A model generated the notes under the pieces. The model was not told the DNA's origin and made no database searches. It saw only the letters and a program-made list of their open reading frames with translations. Of a stretch of DNA of 8,835 bases, positions 1 through 6,790 are shown piece after piece. Position 1 is the first letter of the stretch; every line of letters begins with the position of its first letter. The stretch comes from an uncultured Eubacteriales bacterium (GTDB taxonomy: Bacteria; Bacillota; Clostridia; Lachnospirales; Lachnospiraceae): contig CACYBV010000045.1 in assembly GCA_902772745.1 (NCBI GenBank), forward strand, positions 1 to 8,835. Reading direction: 5' to 3'. Made by a program: the position numbers and the translations under genes.

Positions 1-2630
1 CCCCAGCGCTTTTTGAAACAAAGCGAGATCCGCCCGAAACTCTGGCGGACGACCGCATGTGTATCCCAGGTGATCAGTGTATCATCCCCGAGGATTTCGG
101 GTTCTTCCGTGAGTCTCGAGACCAGCCGGTCGATGCCGCGGCCGAGCCATTTTTCCGCGATGCCGTGGCCGAAACTGATATCGTTGTCCGTCGGCGCGTG
201 CCAGAAATTCGGACGCATCGGGGACTCGAGAAGCTGCTGTCCGCCGGTGCGGAGGCCGATGAGCTCTCCGTGCAGAAGATCGAATTTTACGGAGAAATCT
301 TCGCCGTAAATCCGGTAAATGCAGCCCTCACGGACGGAGGTCAGCATAGCGCCGGCATTTGACGCGGGCTCTGTGAAGACCCGCATTCCTTCATTCAGGA
401 CAAACTGCGCGGAAGCCGCAGAGAAGCCCGCTTCCGCATAATTTGTCGAATTCCGGAGCGTAAAGCGCAGGTTCAGGAAGGCCTCCCGACCCGGAAGCGT
501 CAGCGGAAGCTCCAGCTCCTTCTCGGTGAGCGGCCGGAGACCCGAGAGGTCCAGTTCGCCGGAGGAGAGCACCTGGTTTTCGGAAACCAGCTCCCAGCGT
601 CCCAGAAGCTGTCCCGGAACGAAGGAATCATGCGCGGCGAGAAGGATCCGGAGCGGTTTTTCCGAAAGGAGTGCAGCGTAAAGCGGCTGATAGACCTTCT
701 TCAGCTCCGTCATGGAGGGATGCGGAACCTTGTCACTGGAGATCAGGCCGTCGTTGCAGAAGTTCCCGTTCGCGCCGTGCAGTTCGAAGGGCATCCCGTA
801 ATCATTTCCGCCCGCGAAATACTGCTTTCCGTCGGGAGTAAAAGCCCGGAGTCCGTGGTCCTGCCATTCCCAGACGCAGGCGCCGAAAAGTTTCGGATAC
901 CGGTAGATGAGTTCCCAGTATTCCTTGAGGTTTCCGGGGCTGTTGCCCATGCTGTGGGCGTATTCGCAGACAAAGAAGGGCCGGTCGTCCGGGCGGTTTG
1001 CGAAACGCTCCAAAGCTTCGACCGAAGGATACATGGTCGACTCGAAGTCCGTACAGGGCTCCCAGGGCGCTTCCTCCATTGCCTTCCGTTGGGCGTAACG
1101 CTTCTCGGGATCCGCCATCAGTTCTTCGGTGGTGAATTTCGGTATGATCCGAGCAGCCTGATAGTGCACAAGCCGGTCGTCCAAAAGACGCGCGGCGTGT
1201 GCAGCGGCGTCGTGGTTCTCTCCGTAGCCTGACTCGTTTCCGAGGGACCAGGCGAACACACAGGGGTGATTTCGGTCGCGGCAGATCATGCGCGCCGTCC
1301 GGCTGACATAGGCATATTTCCAGTCGGGACTTTTCGAGAGCATATCCCAGTCGATCGCGGTCATCCCATGACATTCGATGTCCGCTTCATCCAGTACGTA
1401 GAGACCGTATTCGTCGCAGAGATCATAGAAATACGGATCGGAAGGATAGTGGCTCGTGCGGATGAAATTGATGTTGTGGCGCTTCATGAGGATTATGTCC
1501 TGGAGGAGCGCTTCCCGTCCGACCGCCCAGCCGGTATCGGTGTTGGTGTCGTGATGGTTGATCCCGCGGGCTTTTATCGGAAGTCCGTTTACGAGCACTT
1601 CGACGCCGCGGCGCGTGATTGTCCTGAAGCCGACGCGGACCGGAAGGAAGACGCCGCCCGATTCCACAACCAGCGTGTAGAGATTCGGGGTTTCCGCGGA
1701 CCAGAGCTTCGGCTCGGAAAGCCGGATTTCAAATGCGGCGTCAAATGCGTCGGAGACATCCTCGTAAGGACCAGATGCCCCTGAAGTTTTCGGAAGGGGC
1801 TTGCACACCGCGTCTCCTACAGGCACATTTCCGTCATACAGCACGGCACGGATTTCCGGAATCGTATCCGGGGAAGCGGACGCATCATTTTCATTATCCG
1901 CATCGGAAGCTGTTTTCCGGATCCGGACCTTTCCCGAGAGCTTTCCCTCCATGTTAGCCTGCACACAGAGATCTTCGACTGCACCGGTGAGCGGTTCCGC
2001 GATGAGACTCACGGTCCGGAAAATGCCGGACATATGCCACATGTCCTGGATTTCGATGTAGCTTCCGTCCGAGAAGCGGAGCACCGAAACCGCAAGCACA
2101 TTCTCGCCGGGGCGGACAAGTCCGGTGATATCAAATTCCGCGCTCATGTGCGAGCCTTTGGACATGCCTGCCTTTTCGCCGTTCACATAGACATAAAACA
2201 TGCATCCGACGCCCTCGAAACGAAGGATCACACGCATGGACTCCATGGCGCGCGGAAGTGTAAAGCCGGTGCGGTAACAGCCGGTATCATTGTCTGTCGC
2301 AACATAGGGCGGCTCAACCGGGAAGAGATAAGGGGCGCCGCTGTATACGGGATGTCCGCCGTATCCCTGCATCTGCCAGCAGCCGGGCACATGGATCCTG
2401 CCCCAGCTCTCGTCCGGGACGAAGCCCGGTTTTGTGTAGCTTTCATCCACGAGAAGCGGTGACTTTTCGAGTTTGAAGTCCCAGATCCCGTTCAGGGAGC
2501 GGTAATACACGGAATGGTTTTCCTCACGGCGGAGCGCCTTTTCCTCCGAATCATAGGGGATCAGGTGAGCGCGGGCCGGCAGGCGGTTTTCCTGCTGCAG
2601 GAGCGGGTTTTCCCAGGGATAGCTTGTCAT
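1..2630 (-). CDS. lacZ: Beta-galactosidase, glycoside hydrolase family 2 (LacZ type), 3' end cut by window
   Basis: Cytoplasmic hydrolase of beta-D-galactosides such as lactose. The frame is open from ATG at 2628-2630 to the left edge: 876 codons, against about 1000-1030 for the family, so the C-terminal end of the last domain is outside. Start choice: AAAGGAG lies 7 bases upstream. Visible signatures are NGIWDFKL (residues 47-54), VPGCWQMQGY (81-90), DGSY (188-191) and MWHMSGIFR (197-205) in the N-terminal sugar-binding domain; RGINHHD near 355-361 at the barrel entrance; WSLGNESG with Glu466 as predicted acid/base; CEYAHSMGN with Glu556 as predicted nucleophile; and FWHAPTDND (809-817) in the C-terminal small-chain domain. 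Catalytic roles are by analogy with E. coli Glu461 and Glu537. No frameshift or missing key residue was seen. No lactose permease or dedicated regulator is adjacent; the upstream neighbour is gltS, probably a separate unit. Confidence 0.96.
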   Translation of the reverse strand, partial: MTSYPWENPLLQQENRLPARAHLIPYDSEEKALRREENHSVYYRSLNGIWDFKLEKSPLLVDESYTKPGFVPDESWGRIHVPGCWQMQGYGGHPVYSGAPYLFPVEPPYVATDNDTGCYRTGFTLPRAMESMRVILRFEGVGCMFYVYVNGEKAGMSKGSHMSAEFDITGLVRPGENVLAVSVLRFSDGSYIEIQDMWHMSGIFRTVSLIAEPLTGAVEDLCVQANMEGKLSGKVRIRKTASDADNENDASASPDTIPEIRAVLYDGNVPVGDAVCKPLPKTSGASGPYEDVSDAFDAAFEIRLSEPKLWSAETPNLYTLVVESGGVFLPVRVGFRTITRRGVEVLVNGLPIKARGINHHDTNTDTGWAVGREALLQDIILMKRHNINFIRTSHYPSDPYFYDLCDEYGLYVLDEADIECHGMTAIDWDMLSKSPDWKYAYVSRTARMICRDRNHPCVFAWSLGNESGYGENHDAAAHAARLLDDRLVHYQAARIIPKFTTEELMADPEKRYAQRKAMEEAPWEPCTDFESTMYPSVEALERFANRPDDRPFFVCEYAHSMGNSPGNLKEYWELIYRYPKLFGACVWEWQDHGLRAFTPDGKQYFAGGNDYGMPFELHGANGNFCNDGLISSDKVPHPSMTELKKVYQPLYAALLSEKPLRILLAAHDSFVPGQLLGRWELVSENQVLSSGELDLSGLRPLTEKELELPLTLPGREAFLNLRFTLRNSTNYAEAGFSAASAQFVLNEGMRVFTEPASNAGAMLTSVREGCIYRIYGEDFSVKFDLLHGELIGLRTGGQQLLESPMRPNFWHAPTDNDISFGHGIAEKWLGRGIDRLVSRLTEEPEILGDDTLITWDTHAVVRQSFGRISLCFKKRW

Positions 2631-2674
2631 GGCGTTTCTCCTTTCTTTGTCCTTCCCGGGGTTTTTGGATAATC

Positions 2675-2718
2675 CCGGAAATCTCCGGCGCTGTCGGTGC
2701 TGCCGGAAAATTTTCCGG
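2675..2718. promoter_or_regulatory. Paired palindromes in the lacZ leader, candidate operator
   Basis: CCGGAAAATTTTCCGG at 2703-2718 is a perfect 16-base palindrome. A related imperfect copy, CCGGA-aatc-TCCGG, lies at 2675-2688, with centres about 29 bases apart. Both sit between the putative lacZ promoter and the lacZ ribosome binding site, where a repressor could block transcription. In RNA the perfect copy could also form a hairpin with a 6-bp stem and AATT loop. The regulator is not recognised. Confidence 0.5.
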
Positions 2719-2738
2719 TCCCGGTGTGCCCCGGAACG

Positions 2739-2785
2739 ACCTGTATTTCAGGTGTTATAATGCAGAAAAGGTCCTCCCGCGGCAA
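2739..2785 (-). promoter_or_regulatory. Putative lacZ promoter with adjacent inverted repeat
   Basis: On the minus strand TTGCCG (2785-2780) and CATTAT (2762-2757) are separated by 17 bases; an overlapping alternative -10 is TATAAC (2759-2754). Directly downstream, ACCTG-tattt-CAGGT (2739-2753) is an inverted repeat that would lie near the transcription start. The hexamer matches are only moderate, and the -35 lies inside the gltS terminator hairpin, so the assignment is tentative. Confidence 0.35.
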
Positions 2786-2802
2786 AAGCCTGGAAGGACC
2801 TT
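2763..2802 (-). terminator. Probable intrinsic terminator of gltS
   Basis: An 8-bp perfect stem (2768-2775 with 2795-2802, AAGGTCCT/AGGACCTT) starts just 8 bases after the gltS stop. Its 19-base loop contains a nested GGC-AAAA-GCC helix. On the minus strand the stem ends in a short run of four T. There is no T-run on the other side, so it is oriented for gltS. The T-tract is short, so termination may be partial. Confidence 0.5.
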
Positions 2803-2810
2803 CAATCATT

Positions 2811-4196
2811 TCAGTTCTTTGTCTTTTTCCGGAAGATGAAGCTTCGGAACAGAATCAGGTTCATCAGAACAAACAGTCCTGCGGCGATTGCAAGCACCAG
2901 CCAGGGCTGTTTCGGCGCAAGTGTCGCAAGGAGCATGATCGGAAAACCGAGAATCATCGCGGGGAAGTTCTGGTATACGAGGTTGTCCGCGGTCGGGGTT
3001 CTGAAATCCGGATCGACTTCCCGAAGCAGCATGACGCCGGTCGAAGCCGTTCCGGTCAGCATTCCGTACATCGCGAGGAACTGCTCATTCTCATACTTCG
3101 GAAAAAGCTTCTTTGCGATGAAGCGGTTGTAGAAGAAGGTCAGTACGAGGCCGGTCACGGCGAGGATCAGGATGACCCACCAGTAGCCCTTCAGGACTTC
3201 GATGCGGATCGCCGCCACACCGGCAACCACCATAATATCGAACCAGAAATTGCTGATGCGCGTCATCAGGAAGGAATTGCAGTATTCACGTTTCCTGAGT
3301 TTGGTCTTTTTCAGGAGCTTCATGACCTGCTTCACAAGGATCGCCCCGAGGACGCCGAAGAGGAAGTTGAAGCCGTATACGACCGAGCGGAAGGAGGGGA
3401 TCAGGGTTCCGAGAAGCAGCATGATCAGGTATGCGATAAAATATGCGCAGATGATCAGCGCGATCTGGACGGTCAGCTTGTCGATCGCCCCGTTCATCGG
3501 AATTTCGTCTTCGGACTGAATCTCAGATTCCCGAAGAAGTGTACCCTTTTCATCAGACCAGCGGTATTTGCCGCGCTTCTTCAGTACATTCAGGTAGATG
3601 ACGCCGCCGATCGAAGCCGACAGAAATCCGCAGGCCGCGATCGTGAGCCCGAAGGAACGTCCTCCGGTAAAGCCGTAATCCGCCTCGTAAATGCTGCCGT
3701 AGTTTAAAGCCTGGCCGGTGCCCTGACCGTAGCCAAAGGGCAGAAGAAGGCCTGCTGCCACGAAGAAGTCTTTCATCAGTTTCGCGGCGATAATCGTGAT
3801 CAGAAGCCCCGATACCGCCTGCAGCAGGTAGCTTGCGACCGTCGTCGTGCCGGTGTTGAATATGTCGCGTCTGCGTTCTTTGCTGAGTGAAGAATTGTTC
3901 GAACGGAAGGTGCTTGCGATAAAGCCGAGGGCAAGCGCGTGATAGGTAATGATTTCGAGCATGTTCACGCCGTTTCCGCCGAAGAATTCGGTATCAAACA
4001 GCGCGGTTCCGGTGATTCTGCGGTAAACAGAAGAGATGATGAGAAGAATCAGTCCCGCGAGAACCGAAGTGGGAATCAGGGATTTCTGAAGAAACGGAAT
4101 GAGCCGCTTCAGACCGTTGGCAAGAAGCAGCGACAGAAGGATCGCTCCGCTCATGCAGACAAAACCCCAGACACTGTAATCCCAGAAATTGGACAT
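2811..4196 (-). CDS. gltS: Sodium/glutamate symporter, GltS (ESS) family
   Basis: Inner-membrane carrier predicted to import glutamate (or a related anion) with sodium. The product is 461 residues, longer than the roughly 400 of E. coli GltS but usual for the Firmicutes branch. ATG 4194-4196 is chosen because AAAGGAG lies 8 bases upstream; the open frame extends to 4262 but would overlap the promoter. Many hydrophobic segments are visible, for example about 8-27, 40-57, 80-97, 120-140, 183-203, 242-265, 273-290, 338-356, 412-428 and 432-450. The two halves each hold a Gly-rich motif, GYGQGTGQAL (155-164) and GMLTGTASTG (378-387), matching the re-entrant loops of the inverted-repeat GltS fold. 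A charged cytoplasmic loop (about 206-240) joins the halves. Exact substrate is not certain. It has its own promoter and probable terminator, so it is likely monocistronic. Confidence 0.88.
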   Translation of the reverse strand: MSNFWDYSVWGFVCMSGAILLSLLLANGLKRLIPFLQKSLIPTSVLAGLILLIISSVYRRITGTALFDTEFFGGNGVNMLEIITYHALALGFIASTFRSNNSSLSKERRRDIFNTGTTTVASYLLQAVSGLLITIIAAKLMKDFFVAAGLLLPFGYGQGTGQALNYGSIYEADYGFTGGRSFGLTIAACGFLSASIGGVIYLNVLKKRGKYRWSDEKGTLLRESEIQSEDEIPMNGAIDKLTVQIALIICAYFIAYLIMLLLGTLIPSFRSVVYGFNFLFGVLGAILVKQVMKLLKKTKLRKREYCNSFLMTRISNFWFDIMVVAGVAAIRIEVLKGYWWVILILAVTGLVLTFFYNRFIAKKLFPKYENEQFLAMYGMLTGTASTGVMLLREVDPDFRTPTADNLVYQNFPAMILGFPIMLLATLAPKQPWLVLAIAAGLFVLMNLILFRSFIFRKKTKN

Positions 4197-4234
4197 GAAA
4201 AAAACTCCTTTTCTGCAGGTTAATCTATTGTTAT

Positions 4235-4262
4235 ATTTTAGCATATATTGAAAAAAAAGCAA
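4235..4262 (-). promoter_or_regulatory. Predicted sigma-A promoter of gltS
   Basis: On the minus strand TTGCTT (4262-4257) is followed after 16 bases by TAAAAT (4240-4235), in AT-rich DNA. The -10 ends 38 bases before the gltS ATG, leaving a short leader that carries the AAAGGAG site. Placement and sequence fit a vegetative promoter. Confidence 0.6.
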
Positions 4263-4351
4263 TCAGTCAATTTCGGTGAAAGGACCCGGAATATCATCCC
4301 ACCTGCCGCCTCCTGCCCGTGGAGTGTCAGCACAGTATAAGTGCGACTGCG

Positions 4352-4372
4352 AAAAAAGCAGATTTTTCTGCT
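4352..4372 (-). terminator. Weak intrinsic terminator-like hairpin
   Basis: AGCAGA (4357-4362) and TCTGCT (4367-4372) form a 6-bp stem around a 4-base loop. On the minus strand the stem runs into six T (4357-4352). It would end a transcript begun at the minus-strand promoter near 4793-4821, before the gltS promoter. The stem is short and only half GC, so strength is uncertain. Confidence 0.4.
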
Positions 4373-4455
4373 CCCATTTTCGCTCGGGTCTGCAGCTTCC
4401 GGCTGGAATGACAGAGAAACAGCTGCCGCTTGTTATCATTATTCGAATCCGGCTC

Positions 4456-4484
4456 TTGCTTTTTAAATACTGCCTTTATATAAT
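4456..4484 (+). promoter_or_regulatory. Strong plus-strand sigma-A-like promoter
   Basis: TTGCTT (4456-4461), a 17-base spacer and a consensus TATAAT (4479-4484). It is the only good plus-strand promoter noticed in the window and points away from gltS into the structured intergenic region. The expected start is near 4491, just 11 bases before the ATG of the small frame at 4502. Confidence 0.5.
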
Positions 4485-4501
4485 GACGGAAGGATCAAAA
4501 G

Positions 4502-4624
4502 ATGACATCCGAAGCGTTTCGTGCTCCATGCGGGGCAGATCATTGTTTCTTCGGTTCTATCAGACGGTTTATTATATTCATAGTTAATCGCCGGCTTCTG
4601 TTTTTTCTTCTTTGCTTGGACTGA
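4502..4624 (+). CDS. Possible 40-residue hydrophobic peptide, unrecognised
   Basis: I do not recognise this frame. It runs from ATG 4502 to TGA 4622-4624. A GGAAGGA ribosome-binding-like sequence (4488-4494) lies 7 bases upstream, although the predicted transcription start would keep only its AGGA part. The N-terminal half is polar with Cys10 and Cys15. The C-terminal half is hydrophobic and basic: a FIIFIV stretch, an Asn-Arg-Arg step, then LLFFLLCL and a terminal Asp, giving at best one interrupted membrane segment. Support comes from the strong promoter just upstream. Against it are its short length, lack of any known homologue and the chance that such a frame arises at random. A type I toxin-like peptide is one possibility, since a minus-strand promoter downstream could make antisense RNA. 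Confidence 0.25.
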   Translation: MTSEAFRAPCGADHCFFGSIRRFIIFIVNRRLLFFLLCLD

Positions 4625-4685
4625 TCCGGGCGGATCTCCGGTCTGTCGGAAAGCCTGATCCAGTAAAAAAGCACAGACCCGGCTT

Positions 4686-4723
4686 CATAAAACCGTATTT
4701 GCGGAGGCACAGACGGTTTTATG
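4686..4723. repeat. Perfect 11-bp inverted repeat (hairpin)
   Basis: CATAAAACCGT (4686-4696) and ACGGTTTTATG (4713-4723) are exact inverse complements with a 16-base spacer, which itself holds a TGC-GGAG-GCA mini-stem. No T-run follows directly on either strand, so it is not a typical terminator. GCACAGAC occurs just before it (4671-4678) and again inside it (4707-4714, as GCACAGAC), and CAGACGGTTT also occurs at 4561-4570. It is likely a structural part of an RNA from this region or a degraded repeat. Confidence 0.5.
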
Positions 4724-4737
4724 TACCAGGCATGAGA

Positions 4738-4760
4738 CCGGCATATCCGGAGATTTTTTT
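4738..4760 (+). terminator. Weak plus-strand terminator candidate
   Basis: CCGG-CATAT-CCGG (4738-4750) is a short hairpin followed after three bases by seven T (4754-4760). Alternatively CCGGAGAT (4747-4754) can pair with ATCTCCGG (4634-4641), closing a large folded domain that includes the 4686-4723 hairpin and ends directly at the T-run. Either form could end the plus-strand transcript begun near 4491. Confidence 0.25.
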
Positions 4761-4771
4761 GCAATAAATAC

Positions 4772-4820
4772 TGACACGACGTCAGCATCTATATTATGCT
4801 TCGCTGCTGACATCGTGTCA
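4772..4820. promoter_or_regulatory. Paired operator-like sites in a 16-base inverted repeat
   Basis: TGACACGACGTCAGCA (4772-4787) and TGCTGACATCGTGTCA (4805-4820) are inverse complements with one mismatch and a 17-base spacer. Each arm contains its own dyad, TGAC-N5-GTCA (4772-4784 and 4808-4820), with centres 36 bases apart. One copy overlaps the -35 and the other the start region of the minus-strand promoter here, the classic layout for repression. TetR-family regulators often bind sites of this form, but no regulator gene lies nearby, so the family assignment is inference. Confidence 0.55.
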
Positions 4821-4821
4821 A
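4793..4821 (-). promoter_or_regulatory. Strong minus-strand promoter with no evident gene downstream
   Basis: On the minus strand a consensus TTGACA (4821-4816) and CATAAT (4798-4793) are separated by exactly 17 bases. The start would be near 4786. The next 430 bases contain no frame with a credible ribosome binding site, ending at the weak hairpin at 4352-4372; read-through would reach gltS. A regulated non-coding RNA or a long gltS leader are the plain alternatives. Confidence 0.55.
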
Positions 4822-4904
4822 TATGTGTTGCAATATCAATTTATGACGATTTCGAACGGTTTTTTTCTGTGAAACAGATGCGGCTTACTATTCTGTAAGA
4901 GCGT

Positions 4905-5918
4905 TCAGAGAAGCTTTTCAAGTACTTCCGCACTGTCTCCGCCGATGCAGATTGAGCGGGGGCTGATCTCTTCAGGGCAGCAGGCTTCATTGTAATTCAG
5001 GCAGGCGTAGACCGCATTCGGGTTGTCCTTTGTCATCTGCCAGAACGGGTACTTGATGATCACCGGAGTATTCATGCCGACGCCGATTTCCAAAAACAGG
5101 ATCCGCATGCCTTCATGTGTGCGGAGGAAATCCGCATAGGCGGCGGAAGCCCTGTGCCAGCCTTCATCCTCCGAAAAGGTATCATCTGCCCGCAGATTCA
5201 TCCGCATCGGCTCACCGCAGACCGGGCAGCAGGGCACCAGGTCTGACGGCACCGACATGGAAAGCTCCGAAAAATCCGTGCTTCCGTCCGGGTTTTTCGG
5301 GGGAATCAGCTCTTTGTTTTCACCGATTATAAAGCCCTGGGAGAGGACCATTTTCACGATCCTCTCCTTGTTGTCGTAGGTCCTGCTGTGGCAGGGCGTG
5401 CTGCACTGGAAGAGGCCGTAATCGCCCTGGGTATAGAACAGACGCTCTTTGTCAAAACCGGCTTTCTGGAACTGATGGTCCACATTCGTCGTAATGACAA
5501 AATAATCCTTATCCTTTACGAGATCCAGGAGATTCCGGTAGACCGGCTTCGGCGGGTTTGTATAGCGGTTCAGATAGACAAATCGGGACCAGTAAGCCCA
5601 GGAGACTTCCGGCTCCTGCTGCATGATATGAAATCCGCCGGAATACATATCGTGGAAGCCGAAATGCTCTTCAAAATCAGCGAAGTATTCCCGGAAGCGG
5701 TCTCCGCTGTACAGGAATCCGGCTGCTGTGGACAGCCCCGCACCGGCGCCGATTACAACAGCGTCAGCGGCTGCAAGCTCCGTTTTCAGCCGGGCGACTG
5801 CCTGGTCTCGTGAGAGGCTGCCCTCTGTCATCCCGCCGCGGAAGCTTCGGACGCCGCGGATTCCTTTGCTGATGGTTTCGGTATACCCGTTCGGAAGTTC
5901 AGAATAGTTCGTGTTCAT
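4905..5918 (-). CDS. Class M sirtuin (SirTM), NAD-dependent protein ADP-ribosyltransferase
   Basis: The SirTM class uses NAD+ to ADP-ribosylate a protein rather than to deacylate it. The 337-residue product has a Rossmann nucleotide motif GAGAGLS (57-63), followed by TAAGF and a YSGDRF stretch; TTNVDHQF (143-150) at the NAD and ribose site; and YTQGDYG (162-168), where Gln164 stands at the position of the catalytic His of deacetylating sirtuins, a hallmark of this class. Zinc ligands are probably Cys172, Cys176, Cys231 and Cys234. LEIGVGMNTP (276-285) is typical of the C-terminal half. Start: ATG 5916-5918 has GAGGA 11 bases upstream and overlaps the macrodomain gene by 20 bases, suggesting translational coupling. 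This leaves about 30-40 residues before the usual domain start, so ATG 5829-5831 is a possible but poorly supported alternative. It is the last gene of the operon after DUF1848 and macrodomain genes. Confidence 0.93.
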   Translation of the reverse strand: MNTNYSELPNGYTETISKGIRGVRSFRGGMTEGSLSRDQAVARLKTELAAADAVVIGAGAGLSTAAGFLYSGDRFREYFADFEEHFGFHDMYSGGFHIMQQEPEVSWAYWSRFVYLNRYTNPPKPVYRNLLDLVKDKDYFVITTNVDHQFQKAGFDKERLFYTQGDYGLFQCSTPCHSRTYDNKERIVKMVLSQGFIIGENKELIPPKNPDGSTDFSELSMSVPSDLVPCCPVCGEPMRMNLRADDTFSEDEGWHRASAAYADFLRTHEGMRILFLEIGVGMNTPVIIKYPFWQMTKDNPNAVYACLNYNEACCPEEISPRSICIGGDSAEVLEKLL

Positions 5919-6765
5919 AGTATGCTTTGTCCTCATCTTTAAAAACATTGAAAACAACTCTTTCCATGGCATCCGGGTGCGCGCTGAGCCAGTAGGTGAC
6001 GGTTTCCGCCGCAATCTCTGCCGCACGTTTGTTGGGAAAGCGGAAGACGCCGGTCGAGATGCAGCAGAAGGCTATGGAGCGAAGGCCGTTTGCGAGGCAG
6101 AGATCCAGCGTGTTCCTGTAGCAGTCCGACAGATCCCGCTCCAGATCTTCGGTCAGGTCTCCCTGTACAATCGGTCCGACGATATGAATCACTTTCTTTG
6201 CGGGCAGATTGTATCCGTCCGTCAGTATCGGAACCGCTGTCGGCTGTTCGTAATCGGGACCGTATTTTGCCCGAAGTTCCTGCATCTTCCTGCTGCATTC
6301 CGCCCGCAGCTGTATCCCCGCAAAAGTATGGATGCAGTTGTCGATACAGCTGTGCATCGGCACAAAACAGCCGAGCATCTGCGAATTGGCGGCATTTACG
6401 ATCGCATCGACGGAAAGCCGCGTGATGTCCCCCTGCCAGACGGAAAGCCGGTCTCCGACAGCATGGCGGCTGCCCCGATCCGCAATCGACGGAATGTCCG
6501 AAAGATACACAATTCCGTTTTCGCGGTTCCGCGCCTGCAGGTACTCATCCTGGACCTTAAGCACGGCGGGAGAGAGCATCCTGGGCATCCGGATGTTCAT
6601 CAGCGAGCGGAGAAGACGCCTCTTTTCTTCCGGATCCTCAGGCGATTCCATACGCCTGTATGCCCCGTGCGCTTCCGCGCGCCGGGAAACAGTTTTCCGG
6701 GCGGTTTCCTCATAATCGTCAATAAACTTTTCCAGAAGATAATCCAGACGTTCGGACTGGTTCAT
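5899..6765 (-). CDS. Zinc-type macrodomain protein-ADP-ribose hydrolase, SirTM-linked
   Basis: Predicted to remove ADP-ribose placed by the neighbouring sirtuin. The 288-residue product has an N-terminal helical extension (about 1-100) containing LMNIRMP (55-61) and QDEYLQ (72-77), usual in sirtuin-linked macrodomains. The macrodomain follows: WQGDIT (110-115), NAAN (124-127), and the ISTGVFRFP loop (236-244) that cradles the distal ribose and phosphates. GCFVPMHSCIDN (132-143) holds Cys133, His138 and Cys140, a C-x4-H-x-C arrangement matching the zinc site described for this subclass. Start ATG 6763-6765 has AGGAGG 9 bases upstream; a longer reading to 6858 has no such support and would overlap the upstream gene. 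It begins 25 bases after the DUF1848 stop, and its 3' end overlaps the sirtuin start, so the three are one operon. Confidence 0.93.
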   Translation of the reverse strand: MNQSERLDYLLEKFIDDYEETARKTVSRRAEAHGAYRRMESPEDPEEKRRLLRSLMNIRMPRMLSPAVLKVQDEYLQARNRENGIVYLSDIPSIADRGSRHAVGDRLSVWQGDITRLSVDAIVNAANSQMLGCFVPMHSCIDNCIHTFAGIQLRAECSRKMQELRAKYGPDYEQPTAVPILTDGYNLPAKKVIHIVGPIVQGDLTEDLERDLSDCYRNTLDLCLANGLRSIAFCCISTGVFRFPNKRAAEIAAETVTYWLSAHPDAMERVVFNVFKDEDKAYYEHELF

Positions 6766-6790
6766 TTTATAACACCTCCTTTGCGGCGGC

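Larger units (their letters stand above)
4263..4904. other. Structured intergenic region with no conserved gene
   Basis: This 642-base stretch lies between the gltS promoter and the sirtuin stop codon. Neither strand has an open frame that reads like a conserved protein. It does hold signals listed separately: a minus-strand terminator-like hairpin (4352-4372), a strong plus-strand promoter (4456-4484), a possible 40-residue peptide (4502-4624), an 11-bp inverted repeat (4686-4723), a T-run (4754-4760), and an operator pair over a minus-strand promoter (4772-4821). The two promoters face each other, so opposing transcripts would overlap. No obvious terminator follows the sirtuin gene; only short hairpins such as CTTAC/GTAAG around 4884-4900 are seen. 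Confidence 0.6.

Noticed and set aside
630..1784. Several plus- and minus-strand frames of 170-200 codons
   Set aside because: All lie inside lacZ in other frames. The lacZ frame has catalytic motifs at expected spacing and is open throughout.
2697..3707. Long plus-strand open frame of 336 codons
   Set aside because: It lies antisense to gltS, lacks a credible ribosome binding site and has a low-complexity charged composition. The minus strand encodes a clear symporter.
4197..4262. Longer N-terminus for gltS, starting at 4262
   Set aside because: The added 22 residues would overlap the -35 and -10 and have no ribosome binding site, while ATG 4194-4196 has AAAGGAG at good spacing.
4276..4587. 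Plus-strand 103-codon frame
   Set aside because: It has no ribosome binding site, crosses the promoter and hairpin signals, and has no family-like composition.
4540..4788. Minus-strand 82-codon frame in the intergenic region
   Set aside because: It would start at the predicted transcription start with no ribosome binding site, and its sequence passes through hairpin repeats with no protein-like pattern.
4772..4820. Inverted repeat considered as a MITE or transposon end
   Set aside because: The arms are only 16 bases with a 17-base spacer, there is no target duplication or transposase, and the arms coincide with promoter elements.
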